Numbered from the stretch's first letter, positions 46,706 to 59,815 are shown. The stretch: 64,000 nt of DNA from Alviniconcha marisindica (GCA_018857735.1 JABMCL010001766.1:893001-957000), one strand, 5' to 3'. Made by a program: numbers and translations. The notes: a model not told the origin generated them from the letters alone.

Positions 46706-47857
46706 TTATTTTTTTATACCAAAAATAGGCTATTGTGTTCCGTCCACGAGTGTCGAGCTAGGCGCAACGCTGAGAAGAGCTGTGCTGACAGTACTGACAC
46801 CTGGGCAAAGCGCAGTGCAATACGCGTGGTGCGCGTATTATGTGGCTATAAATACAGGTGTTGCCCGTGCATACCGACTGTAAAGTGCTGTCCCCACATA
46901 ATTAAACTCGGCGTACGAAGACACAAATTGACAGGTGACATCCCTTCTCCTCCTCCTCCCCTTCACACACTGTTCAGAAACCTAATATCGTTACTTCTGA
47001 GAACTGATTAAAAATGCAGTTCCACACCAGCCGGCGCATTATCTTCCGTGAAATGGGTGTCGCCCAACTGACGCGCATCTCGGTCTGTTGTGTTCAGAGT
47101 ATCACAATCCGATCATGCATTCTTGAGCGAGTCGCGTTGCTTGGAACTTCCACTTGGTGCGTTTGCCAGCCTGACATGTGAGGACATTAAGCCCCACATC
47201 ATCATCTTGGTGCGTTCTTCCACCAGAGATAAACTATGACAGACTTGCAGTCAGGATCATTTGAACAACGCCTCATAACGGTTAACAAAGGCAGATAAAC
47301 TGCCAGTCTCGACAGAAAGAGACTACGGCTGACGTGCACGTCTGCCAGAGATAGTAATAATTTCACGATCTACCCGTGCCTTGCTGACTCGGCATAATTT
47401 TCAAGTAGGCATTTTGTGTTACAGAAGCGATAAAAAATAAATAGCCGAGTCAACTGAATTGGACACGGTGGCTTGGCACTGCGATGAAAGCAGGTAACTG
47501 GAGAAGCCTCTTTGATAACCATAGCCTCTTTGACTCAGTGACGAACTGATCACACAGAACAGCCCTGAAGACTGCGAAAGATGCTGTGAAGTCATTTGCT
47601 ATCACGCCAAGTTACATTACCGCTAAACTAAGCATGCTTGCACGGCAATGCATTTGGTTAACAGTTATTTAACACGATTATGTTATAAATCAACAACACA
47701 ACATCTGCTATGGACTGTATGCGCCTGAGCATCCTCGGTGTGAAATTGAGGACGAACCAGTGACTGTACTTTTTTTAAACTGATCGGGCTGCTTTCCCAA
47801 GCAGACGGGAGCAGATGCAGTGCAGCAAAAATATTAGTTCTTGCTGTACACTCTTAG
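45475..47857. other. Intron 1, CpG-rich non-coding DNA
   Basis: A foldback of A/C-rich and T/G-rich arms lies near 46166-46230, and a (TA)n array at about 46670-46700. No exon recognised. Confidence 0.5.
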
Positions 47858-48182
47858 TAAGTAAACATATTGCTTAACGTCCACAGAAACCGCACGGCTT
47901 ATTAGGGACGGGGAGAAGGGGGAGCGGGGGTATGGAGGTGGGGGGAGCGGGAGATTATATACCTATCGCTACACTGTCACCACCAGAATGACTTCTGCAT
48001 TAAGATGGGCAGCGATGAGAGCCATTTTAATGTTTGAGTAGGAAGTGATGGACAAAGTTACAAGACAGTGTCCACAAACCACAACCTTTTTGAAGAAAAA
48101 GGAGAGCCGAAGCGGTACCGAACCGAGGTCCTTCCGCTTACCAGCCTAACGCCTTACCGCTAGGCCAAACCGGCTCACGAAG
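47858..48182 (-). mobile_element. tRNA-derived SINE, family A, full-length-like
   Basis: On minus the 5' head has a box A-like TGGCCTAGCGGT (about 48156-48167) and box B GGTTCGGTACC (48114-48124), spaced as in a tRNA. The body contains the block shared with 43740-43905. The 3' end is marked by GTTTACTTACTAAG, an ACTT-type tail. It is a pol III retroposon, not a functional tRNA gene. Confidence 0.8.
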
Positions 48183-48371
48183 TACACTTTTACCCAGACA
48201 CTGGCAGTTATACTGATTACCCGGTACTTATTGGTCTACATGCCAAACCGAATCTTAAACTCCACCTCCCAGCTGTGTTGGGGCAAGTGCCGCAGAAATC
48301 GACAGTCCTTACTGCTGTCTGGGTTACTCCTAATACGTTTCAACTGCTGCTGGGTTGACGAGTTAGTGTGT

Positions 48372-48372
48372 A

Positions 48373-48457
<85 letters not shown>

Positions 48458-48620
48458 CAGTACTATCAGTTTTTGTTGTTGTTGTGGTTTTAAGTGTGTG
48501 CGTGTGTGTGTGCGTGCGTGCGTGCGTGCGTGCGTGCGTGTGTGTGTGTGTGGTGTGTGTGGTGTGTGCGTGCGTGCGTGCGTGTGTGTGTGCGCGCGCG
48601 CATGTGCGTGCGTGTTAGTA
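48372..48620. repeat. Compound (GT)n-(TA)n and (GT/GC)n microsatellite
   Basis: GT array to about 48395, TA array to 48449, a short gap, then GTGC/GT alternation at about 48495-48620. Confidence 0.95.
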
Positions 48621-50478
48621 CAGTTTTAAATGCAAGGACGCCATATTTTGTTTTTGTTCTTTTTCGTTATCCCCCACTTGCAAAGAACGTTTGCATTCAT
48701 TTCTGACGCAGCCCCAAACCCTCACTTGCCTATTTGCCCTCTGTTTCGAGCTGTTTAGACACACGCATAATTATAATAATACGAAACTTTCCCTGCGTAA
48801 GACGGAAACAGGTGCATGCAATTCGGCGGCATCCGAATCTAATCAGTGACGTGAATCAGTGCCAATAAGTTCTGAACACAACAGGTCTAGGCGTTTTGTG
48901 AACTCATTGGCCGAAAGCCCATTTTCTTTCTTTCTTCTTCTTTCTTTTTATTTTTTTATTATTATTTTTTTATCGGCATATCATCGTCGAATCTTTATAC
49001 TTCTCTGTTCAGTCCTGAATCATTTTTCAAATGCTAACCTCCCTATCTTCGTGCTTACTTTAAGTAAAACAAACCACACCAGTCAGCATTACAATAAACA
49101 ATATAGCCATACGCTTACTCGCGTAGTTTACACCTGTCAGAATTAATGCCAGTTGATACACGACTACTTCACACGTAACTCTGACAGTAATGCACTTATA
49201 ATACATAAATGGCGAAGAGCCATTACGACTATCTATGAGTGGTTCATTTTACGGTATCGTTTTTGAACCAGTCAGTCAAAACGACACTAAACTAGAACAT
49301 TTTAAAAGAGACGCGCCAGACACCGTCAAGTAAGTAACACCACCACCCGACTGTCACGACAGGAAATCGGCAAGGCACTCCATCAAACTCCACGCGAAAC
49401 CAGCCACGTTTTTCAGTTTTTCACACCTTTCGTTGTCATTGTTCAACAGTCGTTTCCTGAGGTGAACTTAAGTGTCTGACGGGACGTTGACATCCAATAA
49501 TTAACTAGGAATTGTTTGCCTGTTGCCGGGACGAAGGCATCTGTGCCAACATTTTGCAGGTGGTTTTGTGTTGTCGCATTACCCCCCCTCAAAAAAAGTC
49601 AGCCTTTGCGTGTTTAAGTATGGTACTTATTAGCAACCGGTTTTTCTTTAAAGGCCGTTCCGTTTGTTACACAATCAACATAAACAACCCCCCCACCCCC
49701 CACAAACAAAAACATTAAAAAGTGCTCAACAAATCAACTCACAAAACGGCATTATTGTTCAACTCACAAAACGGCATTATTGTTACCTACCCATGTCATC
49801 CACTTCTTCAGCATGGTTGATGTCACACTTCAGTCAAGTAATCCACACAAACCAAAACGTGATGACTTGAACATAAAAAATATTAAAAAAATTAAAACAC
49901 CGGCAATAGCACTCAGCAGAAGCACTAATCAGCCAAAGCTGAACGATGTGTCACCGGGTCATCATGGGTATAGCACCATCAGTAATCATCGCTCAGGCAC
50001 CGCGTGTTGTCCTAAACAGACTGGCCCCGGATACGAGGTGGGAGAAGCCTGCGAGCTGCCAGAAGTAGAACGTCCGCCAAGAGTCCTTGTTGATCTTGGC
50101 CGCCACTCCCCTCCCTCTACCCTGCACCATCCCCTCCAGTCTTAGTCGGCCTCATCACAATTAGGATTACAACAGAGGCATCGTTTCCCCTGTTTCTTGT
50201 GTGTGGCTTGTGTTCGTCCCGAGTGCCCGCGAGCCACTTCCCAGCCCGACTCCAAGACTCCACACTACGGGCAGGAATCGCAGACTGCAGGTAGATAAAT
50301 CCCCAACACCGACTGCTGGCACTGGCGCGAATCTAAGCTTTTTCTGCTTTCCCTAGCGCTGGGAGCTCGTGGGTTTCTTGTGTACAGCCCTTGCCTCGTC
50401 TGTGTATTGATGCTGTATACAGGTGACCTCCGAACACTATGCCCCCATTCCCTGGCTACCACCGGTGCCAGCACTCAC
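48621..50478. other. Intron 1, non-coding
   Basis: A 25-bp direct repeat (CAACTCACAAAACGGCATTA) occurs at about 49736 and 49759. No exon recognised. Confidence 0.5.
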
Positions 50479-50521
50479 CATGCACAGTTTTGGTACCAAG
50501 CGTAGCACTAGTATATTTATA
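50479..50521 (-). promoter_or_regulatory. ANK: Candidate internal promoter: TATA box and ATG flush with a splice donor
   Basis: On minus TATAAATA (50514-50521) is followed 33 bases downstream by ATG (50479-50481) directly joined to a strong donor, ATG|GTGAGTGC. A transcript starting about 30 bases after the TATA box would have a very short leader and an ATG-only coding exon in phase 0. Spliced to exon 2 it would give M-SDGNAGFL. Inference only; both signals can occur by chance. Confidence 0.25.
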
Positions 50522-51121
50522 GCAGCGACGCAAAGATCTTTTGCACTCTTTTACGCCACCGCTGAGTGTTGCACCAACGGCAAAAAGATGAAGCCGATAA
50601 TGACTGAGGGGTTTATCTGGAATGTCGGCGCCTCCCTCTGCCGTGTCCCGTGTTTCTGCTCTGCTAATCTGATCATTCTTTGCCGTAACTAGGGACTGAG
50701 TCGTACGGCTGAAACGTGCGACTTGTTCAAACATTCTAAATCGACTTACGAATTTCCGCTCACACACACAGTTCCAGCCGTCTCACACAAAGTCGAATTT
50801 TCTCCAACATGTGTTTTGTATCTAGACCACTGCAGTTATGACACTTCGAGGGAAACTGAACTTGAAAACATGGATGTATCCAGTCACATTCTGACAAGAT
50901 TAGTGTGGACCAATCAGTGGTGCTTTTCCCGCTTCGTGTGGGAATCAGTATCAGGTTGTGGTATTAAAGTATGAGACCATGAGATCATGCTTTCGCTCTT
51001 AAACTTGGGAAACTGTTTCAAAAGGGTCAAAACGATATCTGGTTTCAGAACTGGCGCAAGATTCACTAGCAGCCAGAACAAACAGCAGTATCTTCAAATT
51101 TGTGCCTTGTGGAGTGGAAGG

Positions 51122-51126
<5 letters not shown>

Positions 51127-51183
<57 letters not shown>

Positions 51184-51235
51184 GTGTGTGTGTGTGTGTG
51201 TGTGTCTGTGTGCGTGCGTGCGTGCGTGTGTGTAT
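51127..51235. repeat. (TA)n-(GT)n microsatellite
   Basis: TA array 51127-51180 runs into GT and GTGC units. Confidence 0.97.
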
Positions 51236-51604
51236 ATAAAATTGCAATGTGACTGCTAGCATTTCCGAAGTGTTCCAGTCATCAGTCACTGGTTCTGTTG
51301 TCTGACGTGGACGCAAAACTTACGTTCGTCTTTAAATTTAACCTCTGCCAAACAAAGCGGTTTGTGTGAGACCGTGGTTGCCGTGTTCACTGTGTTTCTA
51401 TCGTCATGGCAATACGTGTGTAATAAACACCAGGCCATCAAGATTCACAACATTCCACACTCAAGCCAACTTAACAGCTCGCTACTGACCTCACTTCAGG
51501 TCTCAGCTTGGCACTCCGGCGTAAGGACGTCATTAATAATACGGTTGCAGAAAGTTTAGTTCAGCGCCCCTCCCCCCCTTCTGTTATTTTCATCATCGGA
51601 CACT

Positions 51605-51623
51605 CTGTGTGTGTGTGTGTGTG

Positions 51624-51668
<45 letters not shown>

Positions 51669-51723
51669 CGTGCGTGTGTGTGTGCGTGCGTGCGTGCGTT
51701 GCGTGCGTGCGTGCGTCTTTGTG

Positions 51724-51808
<85 letters not shown>

Positions 51809-51844
51809 CGGCGAGTCATGTGTGTGTGTTGTTTCACTGGCGCG

Positions 51845-51916
<72 letters not shown>
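51605..51916. repeat. (GT)n and (GTGC)n microsatellite cluster
   Basis: Three GT blocks separated by GTGC blocks. The sequence TTGTTTCAYTGGCG follows both of the last two GT blocks (about 51828 and 51915), so the unit was duplicated together with its flank. Confidence 0.95.
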
Positions 51917-51917
<1 letters not shown>

Positions 51918-52261
51918 GTTTCATTGGCGTGGGTAATGGGGGGTGTCGGAGGGGACGTGGGGATGGGAATGTTAACGACTATCTGCTTGCCGAGCGCTCT
52001 GGGTGTCTGGGGCGAAGACGTTTACAGATAAGATGCAAGTTTACGCTTTCCATGGCTCATAGTTGTTTACCAGTCCAGCGTGAACGAATGACAATAAACG
52101 ATTAACCTGCTGAGCAATGCGATGCTAATTCTACCACTTTACGTCTGAAAACTGCTCTTCTTTGATGCTCTTTTACGGGGTCCTCAATTCCGTAGAACTC
52201 CACACGTCTTTGAGGAAGGGGGCGGTGGGAGCAGGGGGGAGGAGGCGGGGGGGTGGGGGGT

Positions 52262-52286
52262 GGGGGGGGGGGGGGGGGGGGGGGGG
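52262..52286. repeat. Poly-G tract (25 G)
   Basis: Pure G run on +, preceded by about 60 bases of G-rich sequence. Confidence 0.95.
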
Positions 52287-52968
52287 CTGGGATAGGAGGT
52301 ATACGGGGTCAACGGAGTACAGTGCAGCTTGTCTATCTTGCCTGAGCAGCAAACTCTTGACAGCTATTCCTTTGAACCGGGACGGTGCCCGTTTACCCAC
52401 AAACACATTTCAAACCTAATTGCTGAGTGAAGTGGCTATTTTCCGCTCACCTGGACGACGCAGACTCTATGGCACAGCGCTGGAACCACTATATTTCCCT
52501 TAATTTCCGTTTCTCTTGCAGCCTGCACGTAAAACGCTACTAGCCGTCTCAGATCTCTGGTCGACGCGTATCAGTTTTTAGCACATCTGCGCGTGTGTGT
52601 GACCGTGCTTGCCCATGCATGCATGCATGCGTGCGAACTAAATGATAATAATATATGGGTAGGTACTTACGAGCGCCTAACCCGTATTCGTCCTAAGTTT
52701 ACACTAAATTCTTTAAATGTACTTAATTATATTGACAACAACGAGTCAACACACACACACACAAAGTAAATAAGTAAAAGAGCTATAAAATAAATTAAGG
52801 AAGTAATTAAAGTCAGTCAGGAACTATGTAAAAGAACTAATCAAAAACTATTTCAACCACAGTCAGCATTAATTGTATCAAAGTACCGGACAACGAAACC
52901 AACACAAGAAATGTTCGTGATCTACAGTAATTTTTATTATTAACCAAACCTTCAACTTAAAATTGAAG

Positions 52969-52972
<4 letters not shown>

Positions 52973-53063
<91 letters not shown>

Positions 53064-53109
53064 AATGAATACAGGCCAACGGACCCATTGGGGGGGGGGG
53101 GGGGGGGGG
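52973..53109. repeat. (GA)n microsatellite followed by G20 tract
   Basis: GA array to about 53060, then 30 unique bases and a G run at 53090-53109. Confidence 0.95.
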
Positions 53110-53249
53110 ACGACTCACAGGACCCCGAACACAGTTATATGTGACCATAAACCTGTGCCAATTATTGCACCCACTTTCATATTTGCACACAGATGTTCAT
53201 TTTCCGAACGAGTTTGTTGTTCACAGTGTGACATACTTAGTGACTTAGT

Positions 53250-53251
<2 letters not shown>

Positions 53252-53337
<86 letters not shown>

Positions 53338-53441
53338 CATCACACGCCTACACCTAGAACCACCCAAAGCGCAGTTCACAAAAGATTACAGAAATTGAAA
53401 CAGACACAAACGAAGGGGTGGGAGTAAGGGAATCAGTCGTT

Positions 53442-53518
<77 letters not shown>
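53252..53518. repeat. (GA)n then (GT)n arrays
   Basis: GA array at about 53252-53335 and GT array at about 53440-53518, separated by about 105 bases of unique sequence. Confidence 0.95.
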
Positions 53519-53520
<2 letters not shown>

Positions 53521-53894
53521 GTTACAGTGAGCCTTCGTGGCACCTTTGTCACTTCATTTCACCTTCATACTCCTTTTCCTAACACTGCCGAAAGAGGGCA
53601 ACGCCACAGTGTATTGTGAGGACACTGCGTGGTGAGGACGATCAGACCAGGCAGCCCACAAACACTGAATCACGGCTGACCCCGGCAGGTGAAAATGCTC
53701 TCAGCGGGGGGGGCCAAATGGGGAAAAATGGCAAGTGTCAGAGCAGCAGAAAGGCGCCGCCTCGTGTCCTCAAATGTCAAGGCTGTTTGCTGTATGATAT
53801 TGTCCAAAAAAACACGACTCCCGTCCACAGCGTTAATTCCAACTAGCTGACAAAGTGGGCTCTAGGGACACCACAGACATAGATAAACATGCTG

Positions 53895-53915
53895 CCCCCC
53901 CCCCCCCCCCCCCCC
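53895..53915. repeat. Poly-C tract (21 C)
   Basis: Pure C run in intron 1. Confidence 0.95.
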
Positions 53916-54544
53916 ATAATATAATAATAATAACAATAGTGTACATTTACCATGCACTCATCAACGCCATGAGCGATACATATTAACCTAAATACAATAT
54001 TCTATACACACGTAGCGCACAGTCCTGCCAAAACAATTTACATCAGGTATTATATGGAACCACACACATACACACACACACAATGACTATAGCAGGAATT
54101 GGGTACTGATATTAGTATATATATATTAGATATATCTCCACTACATTCCACAAATACAATTCAGAAGAATACCATTTTGTTGATAAACAGACCATACTGC
54201 TACTGTCCGGGTGTTGTGCAAATACTTGTGCAAAACAACAACACTAAAAGGCCCTGGAAGCTTTTTGCAATTTAACAGCTTGCTATTATATAGTATTAAG
54301 CCATAGGGTCATAGCAGATCATATGACAGTGTTGTGTGCGCGCGCGCGAGCGTGCGTGCGTGCGTGCGTGCGTGTGTGTGTGTTTGTCTGTGTGTGCTCG
54401 CGCGCGGCTCATGTGCTCACTAAAATCCGCCGCTACCATCACCAGCCATCATCAAAACTTGCCTTCGAGCCGTGTGCTTGTCAACAACAACAACAACGTG
54501 AATGACTAAAGAGCATAAAGGTGCAACGTCACTGAGGATCAATA

Positions 54545-54549
54545 AAATA

Positions 54550-54603
<54 letters not shown>
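54545..54603. repeat. (TA)n microsatellite
   Basis: Nearly pure TA array. Confidence 0.95.
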
Positions 54604-54607
<4 letters not shown>

Positions 54608-55592
54608 CATAAAATCTGTCCTGTGTGCGCTAGCTGCAGAGCGAGGGGCGCCTAGGCGTGAAACAAAACACAGCCTTGTTGGTAGTGTGGCACGAAAGCA
54701 GCCAGTGGGCGCCATCGATCAGCTGGGGGTCAAGGCCGCAGGAAAAGTCACTCGTCTCGGCAACACGCGCACGCTGGCAATTTGCCCAGGACCGTCAAAG
54801 TCGTGAAAGCCTGGGTTACCCCTGTCACCCAGACTTTTGGCAGGGGCACTTCAGCCGTGCCATCTGCCGCCGGTTTTTGCATCACGTGAGATAAGTAACG
54901 GGCGAGCTGCCTAGCCGGAGGTCTGGTGCCGGCTGCCGTTTAACCCGTGCATAGCTAATGCCAGCCACTCATAGCATTATTGACGAACTCCCGTTATACA
55001 GGAGTGCCCCGCGGAGCAGTCTCCGGGATGTGCTACTAATCAATGCATGGTTTTCACCACCATTGTCCGCTACAGCTTTTTTAGTTTTAGTTCACAGCTC
55101 ATTTCAAACCAAGCTCCGGATGCTCGTGACTGAGAAATGGTTGCATAATTATGCACTGTCGCCCCCTCGCACGAGATTCCGTCCGAAAAGATCTATTTTG
55201 TCACAGTGTACTGGAATCAATTCAAAACGCCGAAACTGTAACCCTAAAAAGAATGTAGCATTTTAACAATCACTGCGTAGGCCAAAAATAATGCAGCGTC
55301 CCAAGCTTCTACCTGAAGAATCCAGTCAACTGCTAGTGACTCACATCTGAATGGCTGGTTTCCAATTCTATGACTCAGACGAGGGCAAGCCTATACCGTA
55401 ATAATAAACCGTGGTAACTCAAAGCAACCACCGACACTAGAACCATACAACAAAAACAGAAAGGTTAACAGCTCTGACAAAAGCGTACTATTAAACTACC
55501 GAGGTCAAAATCCTATTCCTACGAGCGAGGCGTCACGAGGACACCTCCCATGATGACAAGGTCACTGACGGAACGAGTAGCAAGAAGTGTAC

Positions 55593-55616
55593 CTTGCGCT
55601 GTTGCTTGTCGGCCAT
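55593..55616 (-). CDS. ANK: Ankyrin alternative first coding exon E1b (MADKQQRK)
   Basis: 24 coding bases: the ATG at 55616 has a strong start context (AACATGG) and the exon ends CGCAAG|GTACAC in phase 0, as exon 2 requires. It encodes MADKQQRK, a short basic leader as expected in front of the first ANK repeat. The upstream minus-strand DNA is GC-rich and holds a CCAAT box and a TATA-like element. A second, longer first exon lies 6.4 kb further upstream. Without RNA data its link to exon 2 rests on phase and position. Confidence 0.72.
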
Positions 55617-55705
55617 GTTGAGTGTCCGCCAAATGTCCGCAGTGCCTGCTGCAAGTGGTGGCTGCGACTGTCTGTGCCGAGCTCTTTCCGGCGCAGAATG
55701 CACCC

Positions 55706-55807
55706 CTAAAGCCGAAATCCGGGCTCCCTCCTTGTCCTCGAGACCCTGGTGCTCGGAGATGCCTCAATCATCCCCTCTCCCGCGCGCTCTACGGCGCTCG
55801 ACTTCAT
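55706..55807 (-). CDS. Possible upstream ORF in the E1b leader
   Basis: A 33-codon frame (ATG at 55807, second in-frame ATG at 55771, TAG at 55706-55708) starts MKSSAVERAGEG and ends GFRL before the E1b start, in a different frame. It would be a translation-limiting uORF if transcription starts upstream of 55807. There is no evidence that the peptide matters. Confidence 0.25.
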   Translation of the reverse strand: MKSSAVERAGEGMIEASPSTRVSRTRREPGFRL

Positions 55808-55812
55808 AGGAA

Positions 55813-55893
55813 CTTATGCAGCTAAGGCGGCATTATGACTCAAACTGGAAGAAACCCGCCCGGAACCACGTTTGCAAGACCCCTTCTCATTGG
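55813..55893 (-). promoter_or_regulatory. ANK: Candidate core promoter of E1b
   Basis: On minus CCAAT (55889-55893, context AGCCAATGAG) lies about 75 bases before a TATA-like GCATAAG (55813-55819). A start near 55785-55790 would give a leader of about 170 bases with high GC. Confidence 0.35.
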
Positions 55894-56628
55894 CTGATGA
55901 TAATTACCGGGACTGCATTTGTTAGCCTTAAATCCATTATTAATATCAGCTCCTGTTTGGCTCAGCAGCCAGAGTATTGATTTTGCAGCCTATAGTGCCG
56001 GCTAGGGGCGTCCGCTCGTCTCGGCTGTCGTGCCTATGGATTCAAGCGGTGGAAAGAGGACGTTTCGGCCTTCCAGACGTGTTGCAGCAGGGGGGGAACC
56101 GAACTGTGTTTAAGATCCAGGCAACGTGCCAGCACCCATGGTGCGGAGGACACGACGGTGTTTTATTATGGGCAGGATGCAGCCGTGAAGGTTGTGCAAT
56201 GTCAAGCGATGGGCTGGTCGACTTTCAACTGAAGAAGCTACAGCAAGCAAGAGAAAAACCGCGCTTCTCAGGTTGTTTTGCCTGTTTGGAGCACTCTTCA
56301 ATTCAGACATTCTGTCGCTCTTATTTATCACACTTCACTGTACAATGGGAGCGGAGAGCGGGTGAAAGAGACTAAGAGAGAGCTGGGTGTGTGGAACTGG
56401 GATCATAAGCATAGCACGTTCAACTGGATAACAAAGTTATTGTTGTAGCGTTGTAAGAGTGTTGTATCGTTACAAAAACCAGTACTATCACAATTAATAA
56501 TTTAGTATTACTGTACTGGGCACTGAAATCCACAAAAACATGCTTTGAATTTCAACAAGAATCCATACAATGAACATTTCAATATGAAAGGACTGTTAAC
56601 CACGGTGACACTTTATTAATACAAGGCT

Positions 56629-56650
56629 CCCCCCCCCCCCCCCCCCCCCC
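56629..56650. repeat. Poly-C tract (22 C)
   Basis: Pure C run about 1 kb upstream of E1b, followed by C- and CT-rich sequence and a CRE. Confidence 0.95.
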
Positions 56651-56667
56651 ACCCCCTCTCTCTCTGT

Positions 56668-56675
56668 TGACGTCA
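56668..56675. promoter_or_regulatory. Consensus CRE (TGACGTCA)
   Basis: A full CREB/ATF palindrome about 1.05 kb upstream of the E1b start codon. Confidence 0.35.
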
Positions 56676-59600
56676 TCGTTATTTTTGCACTTTTAGTTCT
56701 ACTCCAGTCTCAATGTACACTGGCTGCGCTAACATAAAATGATATCGTATCACTATCTGCGTTGGATTCGTCCTCAACTACATAAGCATCGGCATGCAAA
56801 TTTCTCTCAAATAACTGCTTTTACTCTTAAGTCGTTTATTTAATAGCTGAAATGTGATTCCAGGATGGGGGGGAGGGAGCAGCGTATGACAGATGTCCCA
56901 AAAGAAGCATATCAAAAATATTTTAAAAATAAAAACATGCATTATTATAAGACCAGACGGCAGTTCCCTTCCAACACCAATAAAAGACTGCTTCGACAGG
57001 ACTAACACGATTAAGGCGTTTCTCCCGAGGACCAAAAGCTGCATTTGGGTGGGGAGTGGCTGGAGCGATCCTCTGGCGCCATCAGCAAAAACAGCGCTAC
57101 ACGCTACCGCAGCGTCCTCGAGGATCCAGACCATGAATAATGCAGGCCAGTCAGCCCACTGGCCACAGGCTGGGTGCTTCTCAAAACCCCAAACAAGCAC
57201 ATTACAGCTGCACAAATAAGCAGCAGCAACAACAAAATAGTCGAGAGAAAAAAATATATGGACGTACAAACTAATTCCCTTGCCAATATGCTGACCCTTT
57301 CAATTTCGTTCTTGACACTGCCATACCCAACGCACAATTTAATACAAAACAAGCGGCCGTGTCCTTTAAAAAAAGGGTACTGAATTGTGTTTGTAACAGC
57401 TGCAAAGTGAACTCTGTGGGTGTGCCAGTTTATGACCTTGTGGAAAGACTGGGGAGAATTCAGGGGAGGAGCTTCTTTTTTAAACAATAAAAAATGCATA
57501 TAAAACAAAACTGATGGTGCATTAATAACACACGGAATTCACATTAACAACAATGGTGATTACGTCTTTTTTTGTTGTTGTCTTTTTTACAGCACATTAT
57601 TAGACTATAAATAAAAAAAATATATATATATATATAAAATAGTGCGTCCACGAACAAACCAGCCTCCGGGAAGCCAGTGTGGTTCCTCGCCCACAGCCAA
57701 TGGTCCACTATCAGTTTATCACTATCGGTTTGATCACAAAACCAGCCTCGCAGCCAGGGGTATTGATCAGCGTCTGGTCGGGTCGACACGATGACATTCA
57801 TTGCCTTGATTAGTCTGCCTCGACCCTATCTCCCTTGTCTGCTAGACCCAGACTGTTCAGGTGGTACTGCGGCTGTCTTCAACATATCATACCCATACAC
57901 TATCGTTGCCGAACAGCTTCTGTAAGCCATAATTCCATCAGTATTCTCACAGTCGTGCTATTCCCTACGGATGTAACGACGCTGGCCTTCAGTTTGCATA
58001 TTTGTGTACGTGTGTGTGTGTGTGTGCAGAGTTGGAGCAAAGTGTCACGCTAGAACGGTCTCTGCTCTTGAACACCGGTAACGGACAGTGCACCGGCGCC
58101 ATAATTCACGGAGCAGAACCATTCCTCGCGGTCGGCTGTTTCGATCATCGGCAACCTGGTCGAGTTAGGTCTCCTGCAGCTAGGGGACATCTAAGGCACC
58201 TTATCAATCTTCTCTAATATTCCCGCCGACGTTCACTGACGTAAAATCGATCTCGAGTTGTTTGTGGCTGTCTCCGCCAGTTCGGTCGGAGTTTGCAGAT
58301 TTTAGTTTCACTTGGAAGACTGGATGAACTGTGCCATTCTGTTTTGAAAATGACTTGCAATTATAAGGCATAGTTATCCGCTCACTACAAACATGAACTG
58401 TCGAAAGCAATCATTAAATGCCTCTTTTTTTTTAAACGAATCATTCTGGTCCATTCATAAAGGTACTTTGTCACACTGGTCAAAACGTGCTAACCAGAAG
58501 GGGGGGGGGGGGGATGCCCTACGTTTTTCTTTGTTATTCAAGAATCGTAAACACACTTTGGCTTGTTTAAATAAAACAAAGGCATATATCAGTTATTCAC
58601 ATCACGGACATTTTTCATTTTGTCAACAACAAATTTAAATCATTTATTTCTTGTACATCATATATACAGAATATCACATTAAACTACCGTCTTTCACTTT
58701 TAGCACATGTACTCTGATTTCAATTTCGTAGCGGCACGATGTCATACAATTCATTGTTTTTTTTTTATCGTGAAGAGGAACTCAAATGAATCAAGAGGGG
58801 GAAGAAGGGGACAAAATGTGTATGTATTGCAATGGCATTTACACTACAGCCATCTTGCAATTTTTGCTGATTTCCTTGCCAAACACACTCTGACTTATCA
58901 GGACTCCGCCAAATGCCCTAGCTTAGCATTATCCAGTGCAGAGCTAGAGGCGGACCACTAGCCCAAAATCTTGCAGATACGATCGATGGACGCACCCATA
59001 AAACGGGGGTCACACGAGCCCTCTCCGCCATTGCCATGGAAACGCATCTCTGAAGACTGGGAATGCGTTGTGTCTGCCAGCAAATTTCAGTCCCCTGGGT
59101 CCACGGTACACAACTTTCACGACAGCTCTCGCTTCTCACTTGTCTAGCACCAGGCTTCTGTTGATCTCATCCCGCAATCCAAACACCGCCTTAATCAAAG
59201 TCAGTCTCACGGTAAAGAACGACGACACTTAAAACAAGTTCAAAGAACAAAAAAATCTTTTGGTGGCGGCGGAGAAGAGGAAGGGGGCATTTCTTTAATT
59301 ATGCCTTTAATCCGCAAGGAACAGACATACGAGATCTGTTGGTTAATACAGCTGAAGAAATAGGCCTAATCGTATCCCGTAACGCAATTAGCCTGCAAAT
59401 AATAGATCTACATTAATTATTACTACAGGGAGCAGCCGTAATTTTCAAAAATTCCTGCGCCACCGGCAACGATTAAACAGCGTTGAAAACAGTTCGTTCT
59501 GTCCAGCTACAGTTGTGGACTGGAGTAGTAGCTGGATCTTTGTTGCTGCGGGACGAGTTAGTTAGTAACTGGATTTTATTTAACCTCCAGTCAACCGCAC

Positions 59601-59783
59601 AGGGTCACCTCGGGACGATGTGCGGAACGAGCATCAACGACTGAGATAGATCTCACGAGGTTCATGGCCGCCGCCACGTATCATTAGTGTGTTGTTTTCC
59701 CCCAGAGACCGTCGACCTCAGCACTCGGCAAACCCACGCTGACAGCGATCCACTGACAAAGTACTTAACTTTACATTGCCATA
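56676..59783. other. Interval between E1a and E1b: no gene recognised
   Basis: Non-coding and moderately CpG-rich. A G13 run lies at about 58501. The open frame at 57104-57508 (minus) is hydrophobic but has no splice or homology support. Confidence 0.5.
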
Positions 59784-59784
59784 C

Positions 59785-59801
<17 letters not shown>
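59784..59801. repeat. Poly-C tract (18 C) with short CA run
   Basis: A C run followed by (CA)n to about 59816. Confidence 0.9.

Positions 59802-59815
<14 letters not shown>

Larger units (their letters stand above)
50522..55592. other. Intron 1, 5' part, saturated with simple repeats
   Basis: Apart from the microsatellites and G/C tracts listed separately, no exon is seen. The interval 54610-55300 is GC- and CpG-rich without an identifiable gene. Confidence 0.5.

Noticed and set aside
48100..48182. tRNA gene
   Set aside because: Box A and box B are present, but the sequence does not form a convincing full cloverleaf and continues into a SINE body.
51508..52031. Long Cys/Val frames
   Set aside because: Direct translations of GT and GTGC repeats.
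57104..57508. 134-codon frame on minus with membrane-like stretch
   Set aside because: Hydrophobic segment from T-rich DNA; no homology, no splice context.
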